From NCBI RefSeq assembly GCF_900102335.1, contig NZ_FNBM01000001.1, positions 868,001 through 932,000 on the forward strand: a DNA stretch of 64,000 nt. Reading direction: 5' to 3'. The notes under the pieces were generated by a model. That model had not been told where the DNA came from. It searched no databases and saw only the letters and a list, made by a program, of their open reading frames with translations. Both the position numbers and the translations under genes were made by a program. Within the stretch, counting starts at the first letter, position 1, and each line of letters begins with the position of its first letter. This document shows, piece after piece, positions 1 to 11,285 of the stretch. This DNA is from Phytopseudomonas seleniipraecipitans (lineage in GTDB: Bacteria; Pseudomonadota; Gammaproteobacteria; Pseudomonadales; Pseudomonadaceae).

Positions 1-1175
1 TCCCTGTTGTCGGTGACGGAACCAGCCTCACGCACCCGGGCCGGGCGTTTGATGACCTTGGCAGTGGCTTGCGCGGTGCGCTTGGTCCAGATCAGCAGGC
101 CGCTGAGTACCATCATGCTCAGCATCAGGCCGAAGAAGAACCAGATCATCTTGATCCAGATGCCGCCGAAGTCGCCGGTGTGCAACGGGCGCATGGATTC
201 GGTGACGAACTCCAGCTTGGAGCGATCCTCGAGCAGGCGCTGTTGTGCCACTTCGCCGGTATAGGGGTTGATGGAGGCGCTCTGGAACATCAGCGGGTAC
301 CAGCCGCGGCCACTGACGGAAATGTGGTCATAGGCGTTGCTCGGCAGACGGGTGAAGCTCACGTCCAGGCTTGGCACCTTGCTGATCGCAATCTGCGCGG
401 CTTCATCCAGGCCGATCATCGGGATCGGCTCGCCGGGCCTGACGTTAGGCACGTCTTCACGAGCGACCACGGCAGGTACGCCCTCGGTGGAGATGGAAAT
501 CTGGTTGTCGAACAGGATCGCCTGGATCAGGAACCATATACCGGTGATCGACACCACGGCGATGAACCAGATCGACCAGATGCCGCTCAGCCGATGGAAG
601 TCGCCCCAGAACACCCGAGCGCCCTGGTTGAAGCGCAGGCGTGGTTTGAAGAAGCCCTTCCAGAACTTCTTGTAGACCACCAGGCCAGTGATCAACGACA
701 GCAGCATGGGGATGCCCATCATCGACACCAGGTACCAGCCCCAGCTGAAACCGTTGGTGAACGGCACCAGCCACCAGCCGTGCAACGCACGGGTGAACTG
801 GCGGAAGTCGAATTGCGGGCTGACGCCCTGAATGTCGCCGGTATACGGATTGACGTACAGCGTCGGCATACTGCCGTCGGGGTAGGCAACGCGGGCGGTG
901 AGGGCAAAGTGCGACTCGTCCGGGCGGCTGATCGACTGCACGATGAGCTGCGGTTCGGCCTTGTTGATCGCGGCGAGAACCTGGCCGAAGGTCAGCAGTT
1001 CGGCATCGTCGGATGGCTTGGTGGCGCGCACGTCCGGGTTGGCCAGCCAGACGATTTCCTGGCTGACCACCGCCAGGGTGCCGGTGACACAGACGATCAG
1101 CACGAAGAACCAGATAGGCAGTGCGAGCCAGCTGTGAACGAGGAACCAGATTTTCGAGCGCGACTTTTTGGACAT
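1..1175 (-). CDS. PepSY-associated transmembrane protein, C-terminus beyond the window
   Basis: Inner-membrane protein of the PepSY-TM (iron-regulated membrane protein / siderophore-reductase-like) family. About 391 residues are visible and no stop is reached before the left edge. It starts at ATG 1175 with MSKKSRSKIWFLVHSWLALP, followed by a first membrane span at about residues 11-35. Further spans lie near 145-170 (before KKFWKGFFKP), 195-217 and 345-370. The histidine in FLVHSW and that in RALHGWW are typical of the haem or metal-linked PepSY-TM family. These proteins usually accompany TonB-dependent receptors and are iron repressed. No receptor is seen on this side, but a Fur-like box lies about 190 bp upstream. 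The family is clear; the substrate is unknown. Confidence 0.85.
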   Translation of the reverse strand, partial: MSKKSRSKIWFLVHSWLALPIWFFVLIVCVTGTLAVVSQEIVWLANPDVRATKPSDDAELLTFGQVLAAINKAEPQLIVQSISRPDESHFALTARVAYPDGSMPTLYVNPYTGDIQGVSPQFDFRQFTRALHGWWLVPFTNGFSWGWYLVSMMGIPMLLSLITGLVVYKKFWKGFFKPRLRFNQGARVFWGDFHRLSGIWSIWFIAVVSITGIWFLIQAILFDNQISISTEGVPAVVAREDVPNVRPGEPIPMIGLDEAAQIAISKVPSLDVSFTRLPSNAYDHISVSGRGWYPLMFQSASINPYTGEVAQQRLLEDRSKLEFVTESMRPLHTGDFGGIWIKMIWFFFGLMLSMMVLSGLLIWTKRTAQATAKVIKRPARVREAGSVTDNR

Positions 1176-1362
1176 TGAATATCAGTCTTGTTGGGAGGCC
1201 ATGGCCGCTGGCGGCACAACGAACAGGGCTCTTTATTAACGGACAAAACCCCGTCGGCCCGTTAGGCGACGAGGGAGTAACCACATGACGGACGAGCAGA
1301 TGATGTGCGCGTTGCGTATAGGTTACTGATTAAGACGAATGAGAAGCGTAAATCCCGCAGCT

Positions 1363-1381
1363 GCAAATGAAAATAATTATT
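1363..1381 (-). promoter_or_regulatory. Possible Fur box upstream of the PepSY gene
   Basis: The 19 bases from 1363 to 1381 match the Fur consensus (GATAATGATAATCATTATC) at 14 of 19 positions by hand alignment. The site sits in the 200-bp gap upstream of the PepSY gene and overlaps the last codons of the AraC gene, an AT-rich patch in GC-rich surroundings. Iron repression would suit a PepSY-TM protein. The distance to the start codon (about 190 bp) is longer than usual, so this is tentative. Confidence 0.4.
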
Positions 1382-2435
1382 TCATAGATTCAGACGCGCT
1401 GCTCTGCAGCCGATCAGCGCGTCGCAGTTCACCTGGGGTTTGCTGCAGCCAGCGCTTGAAGGCCCGTTGGAAAGCCTCCGCCGAGGCGAAACCGAGCAGG
1501 TAGGCGATTTCGCCGAACGACAGCTCGGTATCGCGCACATAGGCCAGCGCGAGATCGCGGCGGGTTTCGTTGACGATGGTACTGAAGCGTGTGCCTTCTT
1601 CGGCGAGGCGCCGGCGCAGTGTCCAGCTCGGCAGTTGCAGGTGCCTGGCAATCTCGTTCATGTCGGGCTCGCTGCCGTGCAGGCGCGGGCCAAGCAATTG
1701 GCTGACGCGCTCGCGCAGGCTGTGTGTGCGGGTCAGGCGCTGTAACTCCAGCTCGCAGAGCCGCTGCAGTTCTTTCCAGGTGCCAGGGCAGTGCAGCGGG
1801 TTGCGCAGTTCCAATGTCTGCCGATCGAGTCGCAACCCGTTGAAGGGCGCATCGAAGGTAGGTGAGCACTTGAACGGATGCTCATAGCGCTCGGCGTAGC
1901 CAGGCGGCGAAAACTCCAGGTGCAGCGCTGCGGCCGTCAGTGGCGCCTCGGCGAGTGTCGCCAGCTGCTGCAGCCAGCCGGCAAGAACTGCATCGACCAC
2001 GAAGCGGTTGTAGGCGTTGTACGGGCCGATCGAATGAAAGCGCAGCCAGGCACCGTCATCGTCTTCATCCACGCTTGACTGCCCACGATAATTGGATGCG
2101 TACAGCAGTTCGAAGCGAATCAGCGTCCGTGCAGCCTCGCGTACCGTTGGCGCTTGGGCCGCGGTGATGCCAGCCAAACCCAATTGATGCAGGCGCATGC
2201 AACGGCCCATCAGCAGGCCCAGCGCGGGCTCGCCTGTCAGCTCGATGGCGCTATGCCCCAGGTGCATGTAGCGGGGGATGGACAGACGCGCACGGGGCTC
2301 TGCCAGCCGCTCGGCATCCAGGCCATAACGTGCCAGTAGCGGCTGCGGGGCATGCCCCAGTTGGCGCATGGCATCGGCAAGGCTATAGATAAAACCGACC
2401 GAGAGGTCGCCCAGACGGATACGTGAGGAGTTCAT
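1377..2435 (-). CDS. AraC-family transcriptional regulator (arabinose-binding-like N-domain)
   Basis: Transcription factor of 352 residues. Residues 1 to about 210 look like the AraC_binding_2/Arabinose_bd domain of OruR/ArgR-type regulators (SLADAMRQLGH start, LTGEPALGLLMG). Residues about 240-340 hold the AraC DNA-binding domain with two helix-turn-helix units; the second contains ELSFGEIAYLLGFASAEAFQ and then FKRWLQQTPGELRR. It is divergent from the dienoyl-CoA reductase gene with about 200 bp between them, so it probably controls that gene and perhaps itself. That is inference from arrangement; the inducer, perhaps a fatty-acid derivative, is unknown. Confidence 0.9.
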   Translation of the reverse strand: MNSSRIRLGDLSVGFIYSLADAMRQLGHAPQPLLARYGLDAERLAEPRARLSIPRYMHLGHSAIELTGEPALGLLMGRCMRLHQLGLAGITAAQAPTVREAARTLIRFELLYASNYRGQSSVDEDDDGAWLRFHSIGPYNAYNRFVVDAVLAGWLQQLATLAEAPLTAAALHLEFSPPGYAERYEHPFKCSPTFDAPFNGLRLDRQTLELRNPLHCPGTWKELQRLCELELQRLTRTHSLRERVSQLLGPRLHGSEPDMNEIARHLQLPSWTLRRRLAEEGTRFSTIVNETRRDLALAYVRDTELSFGEIAYLLGFASAEAFQRAFKRWLQQTPGELRRADRLQSSASESMK

Positions 2436-2541
2436 GGACGCATGACGGCAAATGGTCGAGCCTGCAGATTACGTCGCTCAGCGGCAGGCTGCCAGCACTG
2501 CTGTTATTTTCGATCAGTAACTTGTCAGTTTGGGTCATTGA

Positions 2542-4665
<2,124 letters not shown>

Positions 4666-4851
4666 CGCGAGGCTGTGCAAGAGGCTCTACCGAGCGGGTC
4701 ACAGTTCGGCGCTGCCATTCGTCCTGGGGCTGAATGACTGCCAACCGGGTCACACAGTCCATGCTGCGTTCTCGCCTAGACTTGCCTGACCGCAGCGGTA
4801 GGGCTGCGGCTGGCAGGCAACCGAGCGCCATCATTCGTCTGGAGAACATCG

Positions 4852-6141
4852 ATGAGCAAGCCGCAACAGATCGAGGCCGTGATGTTCTTCGCCGAAGACG
4901 GCAGCGTCGGCAAGCAGATGTTCTACACGGAGTTCGAAACGCTGCTCGATGGCCTGGTGAAGATGCCGGATTTCGCCGATCAGCAGGTGCGCGCTACCTA
5001 TCTGATGATCAATGCACGCTTGCAGATTCGTTCCGCCGTGTTCTTCTATCTGGACTTCGACGAAAGCGGCGCGCCCGACAGCGGCTGGAATATACCGCTG
5101 CAACAGATGGCCGAGCGCGCTGGACGGGGTCCTGATCTGGGCGCCGGGCCAATCCGGCTCGCCTGTCGTAGCCAGTGCCCGGTTTCCTGGCACCAGATGC
5201 ACCTGTGGGACCCCACCCTGGCCGCCGGCAACAACGATCTGGCGCTGTTGCGTGACACCGTCAAGGTGAACAGCCTGGGCATCGTGCTCAAGGAAGAGGA
5301 GAGCAGAACAGTTGCCCCTGGGCGCTTACAGGTTGCCTCCGAGGATCAATGGTACGCCGTGGACTCGTCCCGCGACCTTGCCGAAAAGGTCGCCGAGCGG
5401 CTGTCCCACGACTATCGCCAGAAAGCTGCGCAGCTGGTCAAGCAGCAGCGTGAACGACTTGCCCATTTGAATCAGGAACACCAGGCCGAGCTCGCCCGCG
5501 TTGCGGCAACAGTCGCAGCGCAGCGCGTTGAACTGCAAGAGCAGATGCAGGCGCTGCACCAGGCCCTGCGCCAGCAGGAAGCCCACAACCAAACCCTGAA
5601 AAACCAGCTGACCGAACAGCTTGCTGCGCAGCAGAGCGAGCGTGACGAAATGGCCATTCGTCTACGTGGCGCGGAGCGTCATGCGCGCACTGAGCGGGAG
5701 GTTCTGCGCGAGCAGTTGGATGAAGAGTTGCGTGCTCACGTTCTCGCCGCTCAGATAGCGGCCGAAGAGCAGGCCCGGCATCGTGAAGCGCAAGCAGCGC
5801 AGCGCGGTGCCCATGGGGTACTCGAACGACTAGCCGGGCAGGGCGTGGTGTTCGTGGTGTTCCACCCAGGCGCCGGCCACCTTACCGTGCCGTTGCAGGA
5901 TGTCGATCGCTACCTGGCCAGCCCACTGGGCTACGCGGCTAGCAAGTGTTTCGTGCCCGAGCCGCAGTACCGGCAATGGCTGGCCCATTATCAGCGGCCG
6001 CGTTGCGATGGCCTGCATGCCGATGGCCAACGCTGCGACACGGTGCTGGAGCGCGTCGAAGCGCCAGGGCGCTTTGTTTCGGGTGAGTCCAATTGCTGCC
6101 TGCTGCACAAAGCTGCGGCGCGGTTGCGTACCGTGAGCTAG
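4852..6141 (+). CDS. Conserved hypothetical protein with central coiled coil
   Basis: Protein of 429 residues with no function I can assign. The start at ATG 4852 follows CTGGAG with suitable spacing. Residues 1 to about 150 form a globular acidic domain (EAVMFFAEDGSVG). Residues about 175-325 are a long charged, Q/E/R-rich heptad region, almost certainly a coiled coil (HLNQEHQAELARVAATVAAQ). Residues about 325-429 form a second globular part with several Cys/His (CDGLHADGQRCDTV, SNCCLLHKAA) that might hold a metal site. No signal peptide or membrane span is visible, so it is probably cytoplasmic. It lies between fadH and a PLP enzyme on the same strand but about 70 bp from the latter. Confidence 0.8.
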   Translation: MSKPQQIEAVMFFAEDGSVGKQMFYTEFETLLDGLVKMPDFADQQVRATYLMINARLQIRSAVFFYLDFDESGAPDSGWNIPLQQMAERAGRGPDLGAGPIRLACRSQCPVSWHQMHLWDPTLAAGNNDLALLRDTVKVNSLGIVLKEEESRTVAPGRLQVASEDQWYAVDSSRDLAEKVAERLSHDYRQKAAQLVKQQRERLAHLNQEHQAELARVAATVAAQRVELQEQMQALHQALRQQEAHNQTLKNQLTEQLAAQQSERDEMAIRLRGAERHARTEREVLREQLDEELRAHVLAAQIAAEEQARHREAQAAQRGAHGVLERLAGQGVVFVVFHPGAGHLTVPLQDVDRYLASPLGYAASKCFVPEPQYRQWLAHYQRPRCDGLHADGQRCDTVLERVEAPGRFVSGESNCCLLHKAAARLRTVS

Positions 6142-6213
6142 AAACTGACCTCGGCGGGTGGACAAACCGCTGGGATACACTGGCCGGCCCCACTCCAGCG
6201 GCAGCGTACTTTC

Positions 6214-7149
6214 ATGGATTCAACCTCACTCGCTACCGTAACAAGCTGGTGCCCACACGCACCGCTACAGCGCGTGTCTTTCGACTGGCTGGCCGGGGTC
6301 GAATTGGCGGTGTTGCGGCTCGACCTGATCGATCCGCTGATCAGCGGCAACAAGTGGTTCAAGCTCGCCCCGCATCTGCACGCTGCCGCGCAGCAGGGTG
6401 CGCGCGGCATCATCAGCCTGGGCGGCGCCCACTCCAATCACCTGCATGCACTGGCTGCCGCTGGCCAGCGGTTTTCGTTTCCCACCGTCGGTCTGTTACG
6501 CGGTGAACCTCAGGACACGCCCACCGTCCGCGACCTGCAGCGCTTCGGTATGCAACTGCACTGGCTGGGCTACGGCGGCTATCGTGCGCGGCACCGTGAG
6601 GGTTTCTGGGCGGACTGGCACGCGCGCTACCCTGAGTTCTGCGCCGTGCCGGAAGGCGGCGGCGGTTTGTTCGGGGCGCAGGGCTGCACCACGCTGGTCG
6701 AATTGACGAACGAGCAGTTGGCGGTGCTCGGCTGGGCGGATTACCACGGGTGGTGGCTGGCAGCCGGCACCGGTACCACGCTGGCGGGATTGGTGATGGG
6801 CGAGGGCGGGCGTCGGCCGGTTTACGGGGCGCTGGCGGTACCGCTCGATCACGGCGTGCCGGAGCAGGTTCAGGCGCTGCTAACCCAGGCGGGGCTGGCG
6901 AATGCGGGTTATCAGCTGATCGACGCCAGTCGCGGCGGTTTCGCCCGGCGCGATGCCGAGCTGCTTGCTTTCATGGAGCAGTGTGAGCAAGAGAGCGGCT
7001 TGCCGCTCGAGCCGCTGTATACCGCCAAAGCGTTGATGGCGTTGCGCGAGGCGATCAGCAATGGGCTGATCAGGCCCGGCATGCGGTTGGTTTTCGTGCA
7101 TACCGGCGGCCTGCAGGGACGCCGAGCGGCGTTACTGGCGGGCGTTTGA
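6214..7149 (+). CDS. ACC deaminase / D-cysteine desulfhydrase family PLP enzyme
   Basis: Pyridoxal-phosphate enzyme of 311 residues, fold type II. The motif ISGNKWFKL (residues about 43-51) carries the Schiff-base lysine. GGAHSNHLHALAA (about residues 69-81) is the phosphate/substrate loop seen in 1-aminocyclopropane-1-carboxylate deaminases and D-cysteine desulfhydrases. A glycine-rich AAGTGTTLAG lies near residue 188, and the C-terminal HTGGLQGRRA is also family-typical. The exact substrate cannot be told from sequence; many such Pseudomonas proteins are annotated as ACC deaminases without proof. It converges with the DUF1853 gene, 12 bp away. Confidence 0.88.
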   Translation: MDSTSLATVTSWCPHAPLQRVSFDWLAGVELAVLRLDLIDPLISGNKWFKLAPHLHAAAQQGARGIISLGGAHSNHLHALAAAGQRFSFPTVGLLRGEPQDTPTVRDLQRFGMQLHWLGYGGYRARHREGFWADWHARYPEFCAVPEGGGGLFGAQGCTTLVELTNEQLAVLGWADYHGWWLAAGTGTTLAGLVMGEGGRRPVYGALAVPLDHGVPEQVQALLTQAGLANAGYQLIDASRGGFARRDAELLAFMEQCEQESGLPLEPLYTAKALMALREAISNGLIRPGMRLVFVHTGGLQGRRAALLAGV

Positions 7150-7161
7150 ACAGGCTTTCGA

Positions 7162-8112
7162 TCAGCTCGGCGGGTTGCTGTTCGGCCAATCATCGGCGAC
7201 CAGAAACAGTCGGCTGCGCTCCTGCAAGGAGCCTTCTGCATCGGGCTGCAGATCGACCAGCAATTGGGCGCCGGCGTTTTCCGGTAGCGCCTCTAGCCAG
7301 GTTTGCAGGCGTTGCCGCGACCAGCCTTCCTCCAGCGGCAGGCGCGCCGGCGACAGCCAGGCGTGGCGCGGCAGCGGTTGCCAGCACCGATCGGCATCGG
7401 TTGCCTGGAACGCAAGCCAGTCACGTCGATGCAGCCAACCGCCGCGATGATGGTCAGGGTGCACACCGTCGGGTGGCTGGCAGTGGCCAAACTGGGGGTA
7501 GAACAGATAACCGCCTACCCACATGCCGGCCTTGATCGCTTCGCGGGTCAAGGCGTCCAGTGCCGGGCGCGCTTGCGGATGGGCAGACAACGGCAATTGG
7601 CGGCTTACCAGGTGATCGAGCTTGAGATCCAGGCGGTCGTGGCTGCCCGGGCCGATCCATTGTGTCGGCCCAACCTGGTTGGCTGATGGCTTGCCAAGGT
7701 AGAACTTGATAGCCAACTCCAGGTGGTGCACGCCGCTGGCGTCGCGCAGCAGCAGATCCAGTTCGCCCAGTGTGTGGCCGCTCTGACGGATCGGCAGATT
7801 GGCTGCGAGGATCTCGACGCCCGGCGCGGCGTGCAGGGCGAACTGCCAGAGGCGCTCATAGTAGAGGCCGAGGCGACGGATCGAGCTGCGTGACAGCCAG
7901 GCGAGCAGCGGCGCCGGCTCCTGGTCCTGGCGCAGTAACCAGTCGGCCAGCAAGCCCGGCTCGTGCGCCCAAGGGCTTTCGGCCAGCGGATACCGCTGCC
8001 AGGTGGACGCTTGATCGAGCAAAGGCGGCGACACCAGCGCCCAGGCCAGGTCGCGCACCGCAGGTTGGGTCAGGCGCTGGGGCAGGTCGGTGATAGCGGC
8101 GAACGGATTCAT
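7162..8112 (-). CDS. DUF1853 family protein
   Basis: Cytoplasmic protein of 316 residues. The start chosen is ATG 8112 (MNPFAAITDLPQRLTQPAVR), because the open frame upstream of it overlaps nadK in the opposite direction and is not protein-like. It has recognisable DUF1853 features: LPIRQSGHTLGELDLLLRD followed by HHLELAIKFYLG, and later WIGPGSHDRLDLKLDHL. The D-E-x-K-like arrangement (GELDLL ... ELAIKF) resembles a PD-(D/E)xK nuclease core, which I note only as a resemblance. It is divergent from nadK across about 106 bp that must hold both promoters. Function unknown. Confidence 0.85.
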   Translation of the reverse strand: MNPFAAITDLPQRLTQPAVRDLAWALVSPPLLDQASTWQRYPLAESPWAHEPGLLADWLLRQDQEPAPLLAWLSRSSIRRLGLYYERLWQFALHAAPGVEILAANLPIRQSGHTLGELDLLLRDASGVHHLELAIKFYLGKPSANQVGPTQWIGPGSHDRLDLKLDHLVSRQLPLSAHPQARPALDALTREAIKAGMWVGGYLFYPQFGHCQPPDGVHPDHHRGGWLHRRDWLAFQATDADRCWQPLPRHAWLSPARLPLEEGWSRQRLQTWLEALPENAGAQLLVDLQPDAEGSLQERSRLFLVADDWPNSNPPS

Positions 8113-8218
8113 GCGTGCAGCATAGGGGCTTTTGCTGGATCGGTGGGAGGGTTTGCCGCTGCAGCAACCTTTCACCCATAATCGAGTCATTAAAGAGACA
8201 GAACGTCGCGGGAGCCCC

Positions 8219-9109
8219 ATGGAGCAGTTTCGTAATATCGGCATCATCGGTCGCTTGGGCAGTACCCAGGTGCTCGACACTATTCGCCGGCTGAAGAAAT
8301 TCTTGCTCGAGCGCCAACTGCACGTAATTCTCGAGGACACCATCGCTGAAGTGCTGCCCGGCCACGGCCTGCAGACGTCGGCGCGCAAGCACTTGGGCGA
8401 GTTCTGCGACCTGGTGATCGTGGTCGGCGGTGACGGCAGCATGCTCGGCGCCGGGCGCGCCCTGGCGCGGCACAAAGTGCCCGTGCTGGGTATCAACCGC
8501 GGCAACCTGGGGTTCCTCACGGACATCCGCCCGGATGAGCTCGAGTCCAAGGTCGCCGAGGTGCTGGAAGGCAATTACCTCACCGAAAACCGCTTCCTGC
8601 TCGAAACCGAAGTGCGTCGCCATTCCGAGGCCATCGGCCAGGGCGATGCGCTCAACGACGTGGTACTGCACCCCGGCAAGTCCAACCGGATGATCGAATT
8701 CGAGCTGTATATCGATGGCCAATTCGTCTGCAGCCAGAAGGCCGATGGCCTGATCGTCGCCACCCCGACCGGCTCCACCGCCTATGCCTTGTCGGCAGGC
8801 GGGCCGATCATGCACCCCAAGCTGGACGCCATCGTCATCGTGCCGATGTACCCGCACACGCTGTCCAGCCGGCCGATCGTGGTGGACGGCAACAGCGAAC
8901 TGAAGATTGTCGTCTCCAAGGATCTGCAGCTTTATCCGCAGGTGTCTTGCGACGGGCAGAACCATTTCACCTGCGCGCCCGGCGACACCATCACGGTGCG
9001 CAAGAAATCCCAGAAGCTGTGCTTGATCCATCCGCTGGACCACAACTACTACGAGATCTGCCGAACCAAGCTGGGATGGGGTAGCCGACTCGGCGGCGGG
9101 GGCGACTGA
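8219..9109 (+). CDS. nadK: NAD kinase
   Basis: Phosphorylates NAD+ to NADP+ in the cytoplasm, using ATP. 296 residues from ATG 8219 (MEQFRNIGIIGRLGS), preceded by CGGGAG at correct spacing; the open frame further upstream is not used. GGDGSMLGAGR near residue 70 holds the catalytic aspartate. NRGNLGFLTDI near 98 and SNRMIEFELY / TPTGSTAYALSAGGPI complete the family signature. It heads a run of closely packed genes: its TGA shares one base with the ATG of the phosphoesterase gene, which in turn overlaps the rhomboid gene, so the three are probably one transcript. Confidence 0.97.
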   Translation: MEQFRNIGIIGRLGSTQVLDTIRRLKKFLLERQLHVILEDTIAEVLPGHGLQTSARKHLGEFCDLVIVVGGDGSMLGAGRALARHKVPVLGINRGNLGFLTDIRPDELESKVAEVLEGNYLTENRFLLETEVRRHSEAIGQGDALNDVVLHPGKSNRMIEFELYIDGQFVCSQKADGLIVATPTGSTAYALSAGGPIMHPKLDAIVIVPMYPHTLSSRPIVVDGNSELKIVVSKDLQLYPQVSCDGQNHFTCAPGDTITVRKKSQKLCLIHPLDHNYYEICRTKLGWGSRLGGGGD

Positions 9110-10083
9110 TGCAGCTCGACCCGTCTCGCGGTTACGACCTGATCGGTGACATCCACGGCTGCGCCACTACCTTGGTGCATCTGCTCGAGCGCCTGGGTTA
9201 TCGCCGCCAGAACGGGGTGTGGCGACATCCGCAACGGATGGCGATTTTCCTCGGTGACCTGATCGATCGCGGCCCGCACATTCGCGAGGCGGTGCACCTG
9301 GTGCATGACATGGTGCGTGCTGGCGAGGCGCTGTGCATCATGGGTAACCACGAGTTCAACGCGCTCGGCTGGATGACCCCGGCTCCGCCCGGCAGCGGGC
9401 GAGATTATGTGCGTGAACGTACCGAGCGGCATGCGCTGTTGATCAACGAGACCCTGACGCAGTTCGAGGCCTATCCGGATGAGTGGCGCGATTTCCTCGC
9501 CTGGTTCTACGAGTTGCCGCTGTTTATCGACGCCGGGCATTTTCGCGTGGTGCACGCCTGCTGGGATGAAGGGATGATCGCGCCGTTGCGTCAGCAATTC
9601 CCGAACGGCTGCATCGACGAGCATTTCCTGCAGGCTTCCGCAGTGCCCGGCAGCTACGCCTGCACCGTGCTGGACCGCCTGCTGCGTGGCACCGACATGC
9701 GCCTGCCCAACGGCCTGAACATGACCGGCGGGGATGGCCTGACCCGTTCGTTCTTTCGCACCAAGTTCTGGGAGGACAACCCGCAGACCTATGGCGATAT
9801 CCAGTTCCAGCCCGATGCCTTGCCTGAGTCAGTGGCGCACATGCCGCTGAGCGAGCGCCAGAAGACCGAGCTGCTGATGTACGGCGCCGACCAGCCGCTG
9901 CTGTTCGTGGGCCATTACTGGCGCAGCGGCGTACCCGCACCGATCCGCCCGAACCTGGCCTGCCTCGATTACAGTGCGGTGTTGGCCGGCAAGTTGGTAG
10001 CGTATCGGCTGGACCAGGAAACCCGCCTGGATCCGCGCAAGTTCGTCTGGGTGGACGTGGAAAACCCAGGGGCGCTGCAATGA
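9109..10083 (+). CDS. Calcineurin-like metallophosphoesterase
   Basis: Two-metal phosphoesterase of 324 residues. The motifs are those of the PPP-like bacterial serine/threonine phosphatase or ApaH-type subfamily: DIHGC near residue 13 (metal site), GDLIDRGPHIREAV near residue 49, and GNHEFNALG near 84. A later histidine lies in FVGHYWRSG near 268. Substrate unknown; dinucleotide polyphosphates or phosphoproteins are possible. Start ATG 9109 overlaps the nadK stop (TGATG) and its own stop overlaps the next ATG (ATGA), so translation of the three genes is probably coupled. Confidence 0.9.
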   Translation: MQLDPSRGYDLIGDIHGCATTLVHLLERLGYRRQNGVWRHPQRMAIFLGDLIDRGPHIREAVHLVHDMVRAGEALCIMGNHEFNALGWMTPAPPGSGRDYVRERTERHALLINETLTQFEAYPDEWRDFLAWFYELPLFIDAGHFRVVHACWDEGMIAPLRQQFPNGCIDEHFLQASAVPGSYACTVLDRLLRGTDMRLPNGLNMTGGDGLTRSFFRTKFWEDNPQTYGDIQFQPDALPESVAHMPLSERQKTELLMYGADQPLLFVGHYWRSGVPAPIRPNLACLDYSAVLAGKLVAYRLDQETRLDPRKFVWVDVENPGALQ

Positions 10084-10949
10084 GCGCTGTGATCGCCCTG
10101 CGCGCGCCGCTCGATGAGGATCTGACCGCGTTCGTACAGTCGCTGCGCAGCCTGGGTGTCGCGCACCGTGTGGCCGAGCAGGGCAACGAACAGGTGCTGT
10201 GGGTACCTGATGAGCAATTGGCCGCTCAGGTGCGTGAATTGTATGCCCGGGCGCCCCAGGGTGATCCCGGTCTGCAGCCGGCGCATGCGTCAGCGCAACG
10301 CGCGCGGCCGGGTTTTCTGGCGCAGGCGAAACACAGCCCGCTGACCCTGCTGGTGCTGGCGTTAACCCTGCTGGTCGCGCTGCTGACCTGGGGCGGGGAG
10401 AATTACGATGCGGTTCGTTGGCTGAGTTTCGTCGACTTTCATATCGACGGTCAGTACATCTACTTTGGTTCGTTCGCCCAGGTCATCGATAGCGGCCAGT
10501 GGTGGCGCCTGCTTACGCCGATGTTGCTGCACTTCGGCCTGTTGCACCTGGCCATGAACAGCCTGTGGTATTGGGAGCTGGGCCGGCGCATCGAGGTGCG
10601 TCAGGGCGCAGTGATGCTGCTGCTTCTGACCCTCTGGTTCGGCCTCGCAGCCAATGTGGCGCAGTACGTGTATGGCGGGCCTGCGTTGTTCGGTGGCCTG
10701 TCCGGCGTGCTCTACGGCTTGCTCGGGCACTGCTGGCTGTTTCAGTGGCTGGCGCCGAATGCCGCGTACCGGCTGCCGCGAGGCGTGCTGGTGAGCATGC
10801 TGATCTGGCTGCTGATCTGCATGACCGGCGTGTTCGAGTTGCTGCAGTTCGGCGCCATCGCCAATGCCGCGCATGTTGGCGGCCTGATCGCCGGCTGCCT
10901 TACTGGCCTGGTTGGCGGCCTGCTGGCGAGGCGTCTGCAGCGGCGCTGA
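10080..10949 (+). CDS. Rhomboid family intramembrane serine protease
   Basis: Inner-membrane protease of 289 residues. A soluble N-terminal region (residues 1 to about 75) resembles the cytoplasmic domain of GlpG. About six membrane spans follow. The catalytic dyad is visible: Ser208 in GLSGVLYG and His265 in NAAHVGGLIAG. An HLAMNSLWYWELGRRIE segment matches the conserved rhomboid L1/TM2 region. It overlaps the phosphoesterase gene by four bases. Natural substrates cannot be told from sequence. Confidence 0.93.
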   Translation: MSAVIALRAPLDEDLTAFVQSLRSLGVAHRVAEQGNEQVLWVPDEQLAAQVRELYARAPQGDPGLQPAHASAQRARPGFLAQAKHSPLTLLVLALTLLVALLTWGGENYDAVRWLSFVDFHIDGQYIYFGSFAQVIDSGQWWRLLTPMLLHFGLLHLAMNSLWYWELGRRIEVRQGAVMLLLLTLWFGLAANVAQYVYGGPALFGGLSGVLYGLLGHCWLFQWLAPNAAYRLPRGVLVSMLIWLLICMTGVFELLQFGAIANAAHVGGLIAGCLTGLVGGLLARRLQRR

Positions 10950-11021
10950 TCCGCCGCGGGCGCCTCGGCTTGCCAGGCCAGATAGGGTAGAATCGGGGCT
11001 TTCCCAGTCCTGGAGCCGGCC

Positions 11022-11285
11022 ATGTCCTCCTTCGTCGAATTGATCCGCAACATCACCCCGGACGTGTATGAAAGCCTCAAACTGGCCGTGGAAATCGGCA
11101 AGTGGCCGGACGGCCGCAAGCTGACCCAGGAGCAGAAAGAGCTGAGCCTGCAGGCCATGATCGCCTGGGAGACGCAGAACCTCCCGGAGGATCAGCGCAC
11201 GGGTCACATGGGCACTTCGGAATGCGCCTCGAAATCCGAGCCGATTCCCAATCTTCTGTTCAAGTCCTCGGAAACCCTGCACTGA
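11022..11285 (+). CDS. YeaC-like DUF1315 protein
   Basis: Small cytoplasmic protein of 87 residues that fits the DUF1315/YeaC family (LKLAVEIGKWPDGRKLTQEQ, then MIAWE). Function unknown. It starts at ATG 11022 after TCCTGGAGCC. Its TGA shares a base with the start of the DUF2797 gene (TGATG), so the two are very likely co-translated. Confidence 0.88.
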   Translation: MSSFVELIRNITPDVYESLKLAVEIGKWPDGRKLTQEQKELSLQAMIAWETQNLPEDQRTGHMGTSECASKSEPIPNLLFKSSETLH

